This document shows, piece by piece, positions 10,762-25,584 of a stretch of DNA of 35,771 nt. The number at the start of each line of letters is the position of its first letter. Position 1 is the first letter of the stretch. The notes under the pieces are model-generated. The model worked only from the letters and a program-made list of their open reading frames with translations. It did no database searches and was not told the DNA's origin. Origin of the DNA: Zoogloeaceae bacterium (GTDB lineage: Bacteria > Pseudomonadota > Gammaproteobacteria > Burkholderiales > Rhodocyclaceae); contig JAIRLE010000185.1 in the NCBI GenBank assembly GCA_031259605.1, positions 1-35,771 of the forward strand, read 5' to 3'. Position numbers and translations under genes: made by a program.

Positions 10762-10880
10762 GGCAAGAAATTGGCGGCAGCCCTTCAGGGCTGCCGGTCA
10801 AACTCCATTGGGAAGGGGTTTCGACCTTCGCGCCTTTCTTGCGGGCGGGGTTTCAAACCGGAGTTGCTTTTACGATGAAT
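10762..10880 (+). repeat. Dispersed repeat copy (b), ending at the slyD start codon
   Basis: GGCAAGAAATTGGCGGCAGCCCTTCAGGGCTGCCGGTCAAACTCCATTGGGAAGGGGTTTCGACCTTCGCGCC...TTTTACGATGAAT; includes the perfect hairpin GGCAGCCC-TTCA-GGGCTGCC. Confidence 0.88.
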
Positions 10881-11402
10881 GTACAAGTCCATAAGAACAC
10901 CGTGGTCACGCTGGATTACAACGTCACCGATCTGGAAGGAGAATTGCTCGACGCGGGCCAGGAGTCGCTGGTTTATCTGCATGGCGGCTATGACGACATT
11001 TTTCCCAATATCGAAGAGGCGCTGCATGAAAAGCGCGTGGGCGATACCGTCACGCTCAAGCTGCAACCGGATAACGCCTTTGGCGAATACGACGCCAGTC
11101 TGGTGCAGGTTGAGCCGCGCGCCAGCTTTCCGCTCGGCATTGAAGTCGGCATGCAGTTCGAAGGCGCGCCGGATGGCACGGAGGACGATGATTTCATTTT
11201 GTACCGCGTGACCGAAATTACCGGCGATACGGTTGTGCTGGACGGCAATCATCCGCTGGCGGGCATGGCATTGATTTTTACCTGCACCATCACCGCCGTG
11301 CGTCCCGCCAGCACGGAAGAGATCGCGCGCGGACACGCGCGCGGCGCGGAGGACGACGACGATGACGACGACGGCAACGCGCCAGCGCGCCACTGTCACT
11401 GA
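10875..11402 (+). CDS. slyD: FKBP-type peptidyl-prolyl cis-trans isomerase, SlyD-like
   Basis: MNVQVHKNTVVTLDYNVTDLEGELLDAG..YLHGGYDDIFPNIEEALHEKRVGDTVTLKLQPDNAFGEYD...DGNHPLAGMAL; Asp-rich tail. Confidence 0.93.
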   Translation: MNVQVHKNTVVTLDYNVTDLEGELLDAGQESLVYLHGGYDDIFPNIEEALHEKRVGDTVTLKLQPDNAFGEYDASLVQVEPRASFPLGIEVGMQFEGAPDGTEDDDFILYRVTEITGDTVVLDGNHPLAGMALIFTCTITAVRPASTEEIARGHARGAEDDDDDDDGNAPARHCH

Positions 11403-11850
11403 ACCGCGGCGTTGGCGCTGCGTTTGTCTCATGCTGCCGCTGTTGCTGGGCGCGGGACTGTTTTTTTCCGCGTGCAGCCGCACGCAACCGCAGGCCGCAT
11501 TGGATGCCAGTGTCCGCAAGCTGCAATCCGCGCTGGAGGAAAAGAACATCCAGGGTGTTCTTTCCCTCCTGGACGAGGATTTTGCCGCGCCCGCGCCGGA
11601 AGACGGGCGGGAATGGGCGCGCAGAACCATGCTGCTGATGTTTTCCCGGTATCGGAACATCCGCATCATGGTCTTGAGCAGCGAAAACCGCATCGACGCC
11701 CAAGCGCCCGACCGCGCCGCCAGCAACGCCAGGGTCGCCCTGATCGGCGCGGAAGGATTGATTCCCGAAAATGCCCGCCGGTTCCAGGTGCGCCTGGGCT
11801 GGATCAAGCGCGACAGGGACTGGAAACTTACCCGTATGGAATGGGAATGA
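11362..11850 (+). CDS. Putative small lipoprotein of unknown function
   Basis: N-terminal hydrophobic stretch with lipobox-like LFFSACS. The ORF start overlaps the slyD 3' end by 41 bp. Confidence 0.65.
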   Translation: MTTTATRQRATVTEPRRWRCVCLMLPLLLGAGLFFSACSRTQPQAALDASVRKLQSALEEKNIQGVLSLLDEDFAAPAPEDGREWARRTMLLMFSRYRNIRIMVLSSENRIDAQAPDRAASNARVALIGAEGLIPENARRFQVRLGWIKRDRDWKLTRMEWE

Positions 11851-11920
11851 CCGGACTATCTCTTTTGAACGAAAAACAAACGCGCCCTTGGATTGCCCAA
11901 CATCCGCGCCGCTGCTTTCA

Positions 11921-13237
11921 TCAAGCGATGGGGGATTTGATGGCGGGGGGGTTTTGCGACAGGTAGCGCAGGATGCCGCGCGCCAGGGCTTCCGCGAGCT
12001 GGTTCTGGTATTTTTCGTCCGCGAGCTTGCGTTCTTCTTCCGGATTGGAGATGAAGGCGGTTTCCACCAGGATGGAGGGAATGTCCGGCGCTTTCAAAAC
12101 CGCGAAACCCGCCTGTTCCACGCTGGCCCGGTGCAGACGATTGACGCCGCCCAGTTCGCCCAGCACCAGCTTGGCCAGACGCAGGCTGTCATTCTTGGTG
12201 GCGGTCTGCGAAAGATCGAGCAGGGTGCGCGCCAGGAACGGGTCCTTGACGTTGATATTGACGCCGCCCACCAGATCGGCGCTGTTTTCCTTCTGTGCCA
12301 GCCAGCGGGCGGCGGAACTGGAAGCGCCTTTTTCGGAAAGCACGAATACCGAAGAGCCACGCGCCTCCGGCTTGATCCAGGCGTCGGCATGAATGGAAAC
12401 AAAGAGATCCGACTGTACGCGCCGCGCCTTCTGGATGCGCGCGCCCAACGGCACGAAAAAGTCGCCGTCGCGGGTCAGGGCGACGCGCACGTTGGGATCG
12501 CGCTCCAGTTTGGTTTTCAGGCGGCGGGCAATGGCCAGGGTCACGGTTTTTTCACGGTTGCCGCGGCGTCCGACCGCGCCTGGGTCTTCGCCGCCATGAC
12601 CGGGATCGAGGGTGATGGTGATCCGCTGCGGCAACTTGCTGTCCGGCTTGGGCGAGGCGGCGTTGCCGGCGGCGCTGTTTTTCGCGGGAGCGGAAGTTTT
12701 TTCCTCCGGCGCGTCGTCCAGGCGGATTTCCTCGCCCGGCGGATAATGGTTGTCGCGCTGTTCCTGCAACAAGGCCAGCAAGGGGTCGAGCGGAATTTCC
12801 GGATACACGTCCAGCACCAGCCTGTGCCCGTAATCGCCCACCGGTTGCAGGGTAAAAATTTGTGGTTTTACGCGCGTCTTCAGTTCCATCACCAAGCGCA
12901 CGATGCCGGGTTTGTATTGTCCGGCGCGCAGGATCCGGATATACGGATCGTTGGCGGTTACCTTGTTGGCAAGGCTTTTCAGCACGGCGTTGAATTCTAT
13001 GCCTTCGATATCCACGACCAGGCGATCCGGCGCTTCCAGCGTAAAGTGGGAAAAGCGCACATCAGCATTGAGTTCCAGTGTGACGCGCGTGTATTCCTCC
13101 GCCGGCCAGACGCGCACGGCAAGCAATGTGGGACGCGCGCCCGCTGCGGAAACGGGCGTCACCGACAAAACCAGGGTTGCGCCAACAAAATTCAGGAAGC
13201 GGCGGCGCGCCATGCGGCAAGGAGTCTTGTCAGGCAT
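11921..13237 (-). CDS. amiC: N-acetylmuramoyl-L-alanine amidase with Tat signal (AmiC-type: AMIN + Amidase_3)
   Basis: ARRRFLNFVGA Tat-like motif; ITLDPGHGGEDPGAVGRRGNREKTVTLAIARRLK, FVSIHADAW, VETAFISNPEEE. Confidence 0.92.
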   Translation of the reverse strand: MPDKTPCRMARRRFLNFVGATLVLSVTPVSAAGARPTLLAVRVWPAEEYTRVTLELNADVRFSHFTLEAPDRLVVDIEGIEFNAVLKSLANKVTANDPYIRILRAGQYKPGIVRLVMELKTRVKPQIFTLQPVGDYGHRLVLDVYPEIPLDPLLALLQEQRDNHYPPGEEIRLDDAPEEKTSAPAKNSAAGNAASPKPDSKLPQRITITLDPGHGGEDPGAVGRRGNREKTVTLAIARRLKTKLERDPNVRVALTRDGDFFVPLGARIQKARRVQSDLFVSIHADAWIKPEARGSSVFVLSEKGASSSAARWLAQKENSADLVGGVNINVKDPFLARTLLDLSQTATKNDSLRLAKLVLGELGGVNRLHRASVEQAGFAVLKAPDIPSILVETAFISNPEEERKLADEKYQNQLAEALARGILRYLSQNPPAIKSPIA

Positions 13238-13683
13238 CTTCGCCCCTCCTCGCTGTTGGCGGCGAATGCGCAACGGCGTCCCGCCCCGTCCTCACGCAGG
13301 GAAAGGACGAGGTCGGCGGACGGAACGTAGCCGAACGCCTTGTCCGGCCATTCCACCAGGCATATCGAGTCTTCACGGAAGTACTCGTCCAACCCCGCAT
13401 CGAGAAACTCCTCTGGCAGCATGAAACGATAAAAATCAAAGTGATACAAGTATAATCTCGAAACTACATAAACTTCAACCAACGCATAAGTCGGACTTTT
13501 GACCGGCCCTTCGTGACCCAATGCATAAAGCAATGAGCGTGCCAGCGTGGTCTTGCCCGCGCCCAGATCACCTTGCAGGTAAATTACCAGTCCGGGATGC
13601 AGGCAGGCCGCCAGCGCTTTCCCCAGAGCTTCGCTGGCGGCAAGATCGGGCAGATTGATTTCAGACAAGGGTTTTTTCTCCAT
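13192..13683 (-). CDS. tsaE: tRNA threonylcarbamoyladenosine biosynthesis ATPase TsaE
   Basis: YLQGDLGAGKTTLARSLLYALGHEGPVKSPTYALVEVY...LYHFDFYR...CLVEWPDKA: canonical TsaE/YjeE signature. Confidence 0.93.
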   Translation of the reverse strand: MEKKPLSEINLPDLAASEALGKALAACLHPGLVIYLQGDLGAGKTTLARSLLYALGHEGPVKSPTYALVEVYVVSRLYLYHFDFYRFMLPEEFLDAGLDEYFREDSICLVEWPDKAFGYVPSADLVLSLREDGAGRRCAFAANSEEGRRCLTRLLAAWRAAAS

Positions 13684-14776
13684 GCACAATACCGACGCGC
13701 TTACGCAACTGACCGCCCAACTGGCAAACTGGGCGGCGGAACTTGGGTTTTCCGCGCTGGGGATTGCCGCCGTTCATGACGCGGAACTGAAAGACGCCCA
13801 TGCCCGTTATGCCGACTGGATCAAACAGGGGCGGCACGGGGAGATGGATTATATGGCGCGCAACGCCGATTTGCGCGCCCGACCGGAAGCCCTGTTGCCG
13901 GGTACGCAAAGCGTCATCAGCGTCACGCTGGCGTATTGGCCGCAACAAGGTCTTGCGCCGGCCATTTCCACCTTGGCGCATCCCGAGCGCGCCTACATTT
14001 CCCGTTACGCCTTGGGGCGCGATTATCACAAGATCATGCGCCGCCGCCTGAGCGCGCTGGCGCGGCGCATGGAAAGCGTCGTCGGTGCCTTTGCCTGGCG
14101 CGTCTGCGTGGATTCCGCGCCCGTCCTGGAAGTGGCGTTCGCCCGGCAGGGCGGTTTGGGCTGGCGCGGCAAACATGCGCTGCTGCTTTCCCGGCAAGGC
14201 TCGTTTCATTTCTTGGGCGAGCTGTATACCAGTTTGCCGCTGTCCGCCAATTTTTCCCGGACTTCGCCGCATTGCGGCACGTGTAGCCGCTGTCTGCGCG
14301 CCTGTCCCACGCAGGCGATTGTCGCGCCCTACATAGTGGACGCCCGCCGCTGCATTGCCTATCTCACCATCGAACATCCCGGAAGCATCCCGGAAACCTT
14401 GCGTCCCGCCATCGGCAACCGTATTTACGGCTGTGACGATTGCCAACTCGTCTGCCCCTGGAATCGCGCCGTTCCGGCGGGCGACACCGCTTTTTCCCCT
14501 CGGCATGGTCTTGAGACCGCCACGCTTGCCGAACTCATGGCCTGGGAAGAAAGCACGTTTCTGGACAAACTCGCGGGCAGTCCCATCCGCCGCATCGGGC
14601 ATTCGCGCTGGCTGCGCAATATCGCGGTCGCCCTGGGTAATTGCGCGTCGATCCAGCCGGACGCCTTGCGTGTCCTGAAAGCCAGGGCAGACCATCCTTC
14701 CGCGCTGGTGCGCGAGCACGTCGCCTGGGCGCTTGCGCGGAGAGAGAAGGCGAATATGGAGACGAAAACGCCGTAG
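13682..14776 (+). CDS. queG: Epoxyqueuosine reductase
   Basis: HGEMDYMARNADLRARPEALLPGTQSVI; ferredoxin-type clusters CGTCSRCLRACPTQAI and YGCDDCQLVCPWN. Confidence 0.95.
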   Translation: MHNTDALTQLTAQLANWAAELGFSALGIAAVHDAELKDAHARYADWIKQGRHGEMDYMARNADLRARPEALLPGTQSVISVTLAYWPQQGLAPAISTLAHPERAYISRYALGRDYHKIMRRRLSALARRMESVVGAFAWRVCVDSAPVLEVAFARQGGLGWRGKHALLLSRQGSFHFLGELYTSLPLSANFSRTSPHCGTCSRCLRACPTQAIVAPYIVDARRCIAYLTIEHPGSIPETLRPAIGNRIYGCDDCQLVCPWNRAVPAGDTAFSPRHGLETATLAELMAWEESTFLDKLAGSPIRRIGHSRWLRNIAVALGNCASIQPDALRVLKARADHPSALVREHVAWALARREKANMETKTP

Positions 14777-14798
14777 AGGCAGGCCATCCGGACAACGC

Positions 14799-16097
14799 TC
14801 ACCGGTCTTCCGTCTTCTGCCCCCGGACGATCCCCCGGCGACCGATGTCCTTGCGGTACTGCATTCCTTTCCAGGAGATTTTGGCGACGGCGGCATAGGC
14901 GTTTTTTTGCGCCTGACGGAGGTTTTCGCCCAGCGCGGTGACGCAAAGCACCCGACCGCCCGCAGTGACGACCTTGCCGTTTTTTACCGCCGTGCCCGCG
15001 TGGAATACGTGGGCGCCGTTGTCGAAGCGGTTCTGCGCGGGCAGGCCGGAGATGACGTTTCCTTTTCGCGGCGCGCCGGGATAATTCGCGGCGGCGAGCA
15101 CCACGCCCAGGGCCGCGCGCCGGTCCCACTCGGCTTCGACCCGATCCAGCGTGCCGTCGATGGCGTGTTCGATGAGCTTCGTCAGGTCGGATTTCAGGCG
15201 CATCAGGATCGGCTGCGTCTCCGGGTCGCCCATGCGGCAGTTGAATTCCAGCGTTTTGATGCTGCCGTCTTCGCCGATCATCAGGCCCGCGTAAAGAAAG
15301 CCGGTGTAGGGAATGCCATCGTCCGCCATGCCCTTGACGGTTGGCAGGATGATTTCGCGCATGACTTTGGCGTGGATTTCCGGCGTCACCGCCGGCGCGG
15401 GCGAATACGCGCCCATGCCGCCGGTGTTGGGGCCGGTGTCGTTGTCGCCGACGCGCTTGTGATCCTGGCTGGTGGCCAGCGGCAGCACATGTTTGCCGTC
15501 GGCCATGACGATGAAGCTGGCTTCCTCGCCTTTCAGGAATTCCTCGATCACCACCCGCGCCCCGGCCTTGCCCAGTGTGTTGCCGGAGAGCATGTCGTCA
15601 ATGGCGGCATGGGCTTCGGCGAGTGTTGCCGCCACGACCACGCCCTTGCCCGCCGCCAGCCCGTCGGCCTTGACGACAATCGGCGCGCCCTCTTTTTCCA
15701 CATACTCATGCGCGGCGGTCGCCTCCGAAAAGGTTTCAAAAGCGGCGGTGGGAATGTGGTGCCGCATCATGAATCGCTTGGCAAAATCCTTGGAGGATTC
15801 AAGCTGCGCCGCGGCTTTCGTTGGCCCGAAAATCCTGAGACCCCGCGCGCGAAAGATATCGACGATACCCGCGGCCAGAGGCGCTTCCGGGCCGACGACG
15901 GTCAGATGGATATTGTTGTGCTGCGCGAAATCGGCAAGCGACTCCGGATCGGTGATCGGCAGGTTTTCGACTTCGTGCTCCCGCGCCGTTCCGGCATTGC
16001 CCGGCGCGACATGGATTTCCTGCAAACCGGGCGTCTGCGCCAGTTTCCAGGCCAGCGCGTGTTCACGTCCGCCGGAGCCGATGACGAGAAGTTTCAT
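14799..16097 (-). CDS. purD: Phosphoribosylamine-glycine ligase
   Basis: MKLLVIGSGGREHALAWKLAQTPG...VAPGNAGTA...VKADGLAAGKGVVVA...LEFNCRMGDPETQ. Confidence 0.97.
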   Translation of the reverse strand: MKLLVIGSGGREHALAWKLAQTPGLQEIHVAPGNAGTAREHEVENLPITDPESLADFAQHNNIHLTVVGPEAPLAAGIVDIFRARGLRIFGPTKAAAQLESSKDFAKRFMMRHHIPTAAFETFSEATAAHEYVEKEGAPIVVKADGLAAGKGVVVAATLAEAHAAIDDMLSGNTLGKAGARVVIEEFLKGEEASFIVMADGKHVLPLATSQDHKRVGDNDTGPNTGGMGAYSPAPAVTPEIHAKVMREIILPTVKGMADDGIPYTGFLYAGLMIGEDGSIKTLEFNCRMGDPETQPILMRLKSDLTKLIEHAIDGTLDRVEAEWDRRAALGVVLAAANYPGAPRKGNVISGLPAQNRFDNGAHVFHAGTAVKNGKVVTAGGRVLCVTALGENLRQAQKNAYAAVAKISWKGMQYRKDIGRRGIVRGQKTEDR

Positions 16098-16199
16098 GGT
16101 ATGTAATCCTTTGTTGAAAGTTGACAACTGCAATTTGAATCGCAATTTGTGACTTCGAATTGTCCGTGCGTGTTCAGACGAATCGCCGTCCGCCAGGAC

Positions 16200-17792
16200 T
16201 CAGTGGCGGAAATGGCGCGCGCCGGTGAAGACCATGGCCAGGCCGTGTTCGTCGGCGGCGGCGATGACTTCTTCGTCGCGCACCGAGCCGCCGGGCTGGA
16301 TAACGGCGACCGCGCCTGCCTCGGCGAGCACGTCCACGCCGTCGCGGAACGGGAAAAAGGCGTCCGAGGCGACCACGGAACCGGAAAGCGCGAGTCCGGC
16401 GTTTTTTGCCTTGGCAGTGGCGATGCGGGTGGAATCGACGCGGCTCATCTGGCCCGCGCCCACGCCCAGGGTCATGCCGCCGCCGCAGAAGACGATGGCG
16501 TTGGATTTCACGAATTTGGCGACGCGCCAGGCAAAAAGCAGGTCTTCGATCTGCGCGGGCGTCGGTGCTTTTCGGGTGGCGACTTTCAGGTCTTCCGGCT
16601 TGACGTTGAAGTTGTCCGCCGTCTGCGCGAGCAGGCCGCCGCCGATGCGCTTCATTTCCAGCGCATGCCCGCCATGATCGAGCGGGACTTCAAGCACGCG
16701 CAGATTCTGCTTCGCGGATAAAAGCGCCTTGGCGGCATCGGTGAAGGCGGGGGCGATCAAGACTTCGACGAAGTGTTTGCGCGCATTCATTGCTTCCACC
16801 ACATCGGCGTCTACTTCGCCGTTGAAAGCGATGATGCCGCCGAAGGCGGAGGTGGAGTCGGTCTTGAAGGCTTTTTCGTAGGCTTCCGCCAGACCGAAAG
16901 CGATGGCGACGCCACAGGGGTTGGCGTGTTTGACGATGACGCAGGCGGGCGCGGCGAAGGTCTTGACGCATTCCCAGGCCGCGTCGGAGTCGGCAATGTT
17001 GTTGTAGGAGAGTTCCTTGCCTTGCAATTGGCGGTAGGCGGCGATGCCGCCGGAGGCGGGCAGGGGGTCGCGGTAGAAGGCGGCTTGCTGGTGCGGGTTT
17101 TCGCCATAGCGGAGGATTTCGGCGCGGTCGAAGGCCAGTTGCAGGCGTTCGGGGAAGCGCGCCGGGACGGGGGCGGGTTTTTCCGGCGCGGCTTCCACGC
17201 CTTCGGGTTCGCCGGTGAGCCAGTTGGCGATCATGCCGTCGTAGCGGGCGGTGTGGGTGAAGGCTTTCCTGGCGAGCGCGAAACGGCTGGCGAGCGTCAG
17301 CGCGCCATCGCCCGTGTTCATCTCTGCCAGCACGGAGGCATAGTCCGCCGGGTCGGTGACGATGGCTACGCCCGCGTAATTCTTGGCGGCGGAACGCACC
17401 ATCGCCGGGCCGCCGATGTCGATGTTTTCGATGGCGTCAAAGAGCGTCACGTCGGGTTTGGCGACGGTCTCCCGGAATGGGTAGAGGTTGACGCAAACGA
17501 GGTCGATCGGCGGGATGCCGTGTGCTTTCAGCGTCGCCAGATGCGCGGGCAGGTCGCGGCGGGCGAGGATGCCGCCGTGCACTTTCGGATGCAGGGTTTT
17601 CACCCGGCCATCGAGCATTTCGGGAAAGCCGGTGTAGTCGCCGATCTCGGTGACGGCAAGTCCCGCGTCCTGCAAAAGCCTGGCGGTGCCGCCGGTGGAA
17701 AGCAGCTTGACGCCGAGGGCGGCGAGTCCTTGGGCGAATTCGAGCACACCCGATTTGTCGGAAACGGAGAGGAGGGCTTGCTGGATTTTCAT
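16200..17792 (-). CDS. purH: Bifunctional AICAR formyltransferase / IMP cyclohydrolase
   Basis: [35 protein letters not shown]...[22 protein letters not shown]...[20 protein letters not shown]. Confidence 0.98.
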   Translation of the reverse strand: MKIQQALLSVSDKSGVLEFAQGLAALGVKLLSTGGTARLLQDAGLAVTEIGDYTGFPEMLDGRVKTLHPKVHGGILARRDLPAHLATLKAHGIPPIDLVCVNLYPFRETVAKPDVTLFDAIENIDIGGPAMVRSAAKNYAGVAIVTDPADYASVLAEMNTGDGALTLASRFALARKAFTHTARYDGMIANWLTGEPEGVEAAPEKPAPVPARFPERLQLAFDRAEILRYGENPHQQAAFYRDPLPASGGIAAYRQLQGKELSYNNIADSDAAWECVKTFAAPACVIVKHANPCGVAIAFGLAEAYEKAFKTDSTSAFGGIIAFNGEVDADVVEAMNARKHFVEVLIAPAFTDAAKALLSAKQNLRVLEVPLDHGGHALEMKRIGGGLLAQTADNFNVKPEDLKVATRKAPTPAQIEDLLFAWRVAKFVKSNAIVFCGGGMTLGVGAGQMSRVDSTRIATAKAKNAGLALSGSVVASDAFFPFRDGVDVLAEAGAVAVIQPGGSVRDEEVIAAADEHGLAMVFTGARHFRH

Positions 17793-18067
17793 GGGGATCC
17801 GATCAGTTGAAATTCAATGAGTTTTTTTCTCAGCGTATTCCGGTTGATGCCGAGCATTTCCGCCGCCAGTCTCTGGTTGCCGCCCGCTTCTTTCAGCACG
17901 ATTTCCAGCATGGGACGCTCGATGCATTTCATCACCATCGCGAAAATGTCGTTCGGTTCTTCGCCATCGAGATCGCGGAAGTACTTTTCCAGCGCGCTGA
18001 CGACACATGCGGACAAGTCCGTATGGTGACAGATGAAATCCGTCCGCCTGTCTTGATTCGGATTCAT
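17789..18067 (-). CDS. fis: Fis-family DNA-binding protein
   Basis: C-terminal [31 protein letters not shown]; sits between dusB and purH with 4-bp overlaps on both sides. Confidence 0.95.
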   Translation of the reverse strand: MNPNQDRRTDFICHHTDLSACVVSALEKYFRDLDGEEPNDIFAMVMKCIERPMLEIVLKEAGGNQRLAAEMLGINRNTLRKKLIEFQLIGSP

Positions 18068-19074
18068 GCGACGAATGCCTCTTTGTCTTCAAAGTGCGCC
18101 GGACGCGTCGCCAGGCGCTCGAAAAAATCTTCCGTCGCTCGCTGCTGCGCGGTGACGGAAGCCAGCGTGTTCATGTGCTGGCGAAAAGCCGCCGACCCCG
18201 AAAGGCCCCGCGTGTACCAGGCAATGTGCTTGCGCGCGATTTTCACGCCGGTCTCTTCGCCGTAGAAGGCATGGATTTCCTGCAAATGCGCGCGCATGAG
18301 GGCGAGGATTTCGCCGGATTTCATCGGCGGCAGCCTTTTTCCGTGTTGCAAAAAATGTTCGATCTCCCGGAATATCCACGGATGCCCTTGGGCGGCGCGG
18401 CCAATCATCAGGCCGTCCGCGCCGGTGTAATCGAGCACCTGCCTGGCCTTTTCCGGCGAGTCGATGTCGCCGTTGGCGATGACCGGAATGCCGGCGCGCG
18501 TCTTGATTTCGGCGATGGTATCGTATTCCGCCTTACCCGCATACTGGTCGGCGCGGGTGCGTCCGTGGATGGTCAGGGCGCGGATGCCGGAGTCTTCGGC
18601 GATGCGGGCGATGGCGGGCGCGTTCTTGTGGGCGCGATTCCAGCCGGTGCGGCATTTCAGGGTGACGGGCGTTTTCGGCACGGCCTTGACCACGGTCTCC
18701 AGGATGCGCGCGACCAAGTTTTCGTCCCGCATGAGCGCCGACCCCGCCATGACGCTGCATACCTTCTTGGCCGGACAGCCCATGTTGATGTCGATGATCT
18801 GCGCGCCGTTCTCCACGCTGAACCGCGCCGCTTCCGCCAGTAGACGCGGATCCGCTCCGGCGATCTGCACGGCGACGGGTTCGGCCTCACCCGCGTGATC
18901 CGCCCGCCGCCTGGTCTTGGCGCTGCCGTGGAGGAGCGAGTTGGAAGTCACCATTTCGGAGACCGCCAGTCCCGCGCCCAGCCGTTTGCATGACTGGCGA
19001 AAAGGCCGATCCGTCACGCCCGCCATGGGGGCGACGAAAAGGTTGTTGCGCAAGGAAAAGCCACAGAAATACAT
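18064..19074 (-). CDS. dusB: tRNA-dihydrouridine synthase B
   Basis: NNLFVAPMAGVTDRPFRQ..., INMGCPAKKVCS, ALTIHGRTRADQYAGKAEYD, VIANGDIDSPEKA; start chosen at ATG 19074. Confidence 0.95.
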   Translation of the reverse strand: MYFCGFSLRNNLFVAPMAGVTDRPFRQSCKRLGAGLAVSEMVTSNSLLHGSAKTRRRADHAGEAEPVAVQIAGADPRLLAEAARFSVENGAQIIDINMGCPAKKVCSVMAGSALMRDENLVARILETVVKAVPKTPVTLKCRTGWNRAHKNAPAIARIAEDSGIRALTIHGRTRADQYAGKAEYDTIAEIKTRAGIPVIANGDIDSPEKARQVLDYTGADGLMIGRAAQGHPWIFREIEHFLQHGKRLPPMKSGEILALMRAHLQEIHAFYGEETGVKIARKHIAWYTRGLSGSAAFRQHMNTLASVTAQQRATEDFFERLATRPAHFEDKEAFVA

Positions 19075-19128
19075 GGGAAGCGACAAAGATAACAAGAGGC
19101 GAAAGGATACAGGAGACGCGGCGCCAAG

Positions 19129-19235
19129 AATAGAAAACTTCTGAGGGAAGCGTGCCGAAGCGGAGGAAATTCCGCCCAAAGCGAGACGCAGGGGCAGCCC
19201 TGAAGGACTGCCGTTGATTTCTTGCTGCCCCGCTT
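19129..19235 (-). repeat. Diverged dispersed repeat copy (d) in the dusB/gltB divergent intergenic region
   Basis: Reverse complement GGCAGCAAGAAATCAACGGCAGTCCTTCAGGGCTGCC matches the left end of the other copies; the right half is diverged but gives similar frame-matched peptides (QEINGSPSGLPLRL...GGIS vs QEIGGSPSGLPVKL...EGVS). Confidence 0.6.
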
Positions 19236-19334
19236 TGTTCGTGTGCTTGAAAAGCCCTGTGATTTGGCGGTATATTCGCGGCTTTTCCCCTGACGCTGCG
19301 GGGAGTGGTTCCGGTTCGACAAAACGCCGGAAAT

Positions 19335-23981
<4,647 letters not shown>

Positions 23982-23982
23982 A

Positions 23983-25452
23983 ATGGGCAAGCCGACGGGG
24001 TTTCTCGAGTTTGAGCGCCAGGAAGAAACGTGCGAAGCCGTAAAAACGCGGCGCACGCACTACCGGGAATTCGTGCGTGTCCTGAGCGACGAAGCGGCGG
24101 TGACGCAAGGCGCGCGCTGCATGGATTGCGGCATTCCCTTCTGCAACAATGCCTGTCCGCTGGGCAATATCGTTCCCGACTGGAACGATCTGGTCTACAA
24201 AGGCGACTGGCAAAGGGCGCTGGAAGTGCTGCATTCCACCAACAACTTCCCGGAATTCACTGGGCGCATCTGTCCCGCGCCCTGCGAATCCGCCTGTACG
24301 CTGGGCATCAACGCCGCGCCGGTCGGCATACGCTCCATCGAGCGCGCGATTATCGACAAAGCCTGGGAGACCGGCCGGATCGCGCCGCAGATCGCCGCCA
24401 TACGGAGCGGCAGAAAAGTCGCCGTCGTCGGCTCCGGTCCCGCCGGTCTGGCCGCCGCGCAACAACTGGCCAGGGCCGGACATGACGTCACCGTCTTTGA
24501 AAAGAGCGGGCGCATCGGCGGCCTGCTGGGTTTTGGCATTCCCGACTTCAAACTGGACAAATCCGTCATCGATCGCCGCGTCGCGCAAATGCAAGCCGAA
24601 GGCGTCACCTTCAAGACCCGCGTGCTCGTCGGCGACGGGAATCTGCCCGCAGCCATCCACAGCGACGCGAACGAAGTCGTGTCCGCCGCGGAACTGCGCG
24701 CGGCTTTCGATGCCGTCATCCTTGCCGCCGGATCGGAGACGCCGCGCGATCTGCCCGTGCCGGGACGTGAATTGCAAGGCGTCCATGCGGCGCTGGAATT
24801 CCTGATTCCACAAAACAAGGAAGTGCAGCAAGGCGTGACGAACCCTGTCAATGTCAGGGACAAGCACGTCATTGTCATTGGCGGCGGTGATACCGGCTCC
24901 GATTGCGTGGGCGTCAGTTATCGCCAGGGCGCGGCTTCCGTTGCCCAGTTCGAGTTGATGCCCATGCCGCCGAAGGACGAAAACAAGGCGCTGACCTGGC
25001 CTTACTGGCCACTGAAGCTGCGGACTTCCTCCTCGCACAGGGAAGGCGACACCAAACGCGAATTTTCCGTCGCCACCAAGGCGTTCGTCGGCGACGATCA
25101 AGGTCGCGTCAAGGCGATCAAGGCCGTGCGCGTAAAATGGGAAAATGGTCGGATGCACGAAATGCCCGATACGGAATTCGAGCTTCCCTGCGACGCCGCC
25201 TTCCTCGCCCTGGGATTCCTGCACCCGGTCGCCGGATTACTCGACGCCTTCGGCATAACGAAGGATGCGCGCGGCAATGCGCAGGCGGATACGGAAGGCG
25301 AAAACGCCTATGCCACCAATGTCGCGGGCGTCTTTGCCGCCGGTGACGTGCGCCGCGGTCAATCCCTCGTCGTCTGGGCGATCCGCGAGGGCCGCCAGTG
25401 CGCCAGGGCGGTGGACGCGTTCCTGATGGGCGGATCGCTCTTGCCGCTTTGA
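23983..25452 (+). CDS. gltD: Glutamate synthase small subunit
   Basis: [73 protein letters not shown]. Confidence 0.97.
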   Translation: MGKPTGFLEFERQEETCEAVKTRRTHYREFVRVLSDEAAVTQGARCMDCGIPFCNNACPLGNIVPDWNDLVYKGDWQRALEVLHSTNNFPEFTGRICPAPCESACTLGINAAPVGIRSIERAIIDKAWETGRIAPQIAAIRSGRKVAVVGSGPAGLAAAQQLARAGHDVTVFEKSGRIGGLLGFGIPDFKLDKSVIDRRVAQMQAEGVTFKTRVLVGDGNLPAAIHSDANEVVSAAELRAAFDAVILAAGSETPRDLPVPGRELQGVHAALEFLIPQNKEVQQGVTNPVNVRDKHVIVIGGGDTGSDCVGVSYRQGAASVAQFELMPMPPKDENKALTWPYWPLKLRTSSSHREGDTKREFSVATKAFVGDDQGRVKAIKAVRVKWENGRMHEMPDTEFELPCDAAFLALGFLHPVAGLLDAFGITKDARGNAQADTEGENAYATNVAGVFAAGDVRRGQSLVVWAIREGRQCARAVDAFLMGGSLLPL

Positions 25453-25584
25453 GACCCTCTGTTCACGATTCCCGATAAGCCGCAATCCAGGCCATCTCCG
25501 CCTGGCGGGAGAGCGTGCCCCGTCAGGGGCGAGAGATAGCCGTTCCTCCGGCGCAAAGCGCCGCAAACTTATTCCGTCCTCTGA

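Noticed and set aside
11771-13330. 519-aa plus-strand ORF opposite amiC
   Set aside because: Antisense to a convincing AmiC coding region; no motifs.
14733-16106. 457-aa plus-strand ORF opposite purD
   Set aside because: Shadow ORF; purD motifs are unambiguous on the minus strand.
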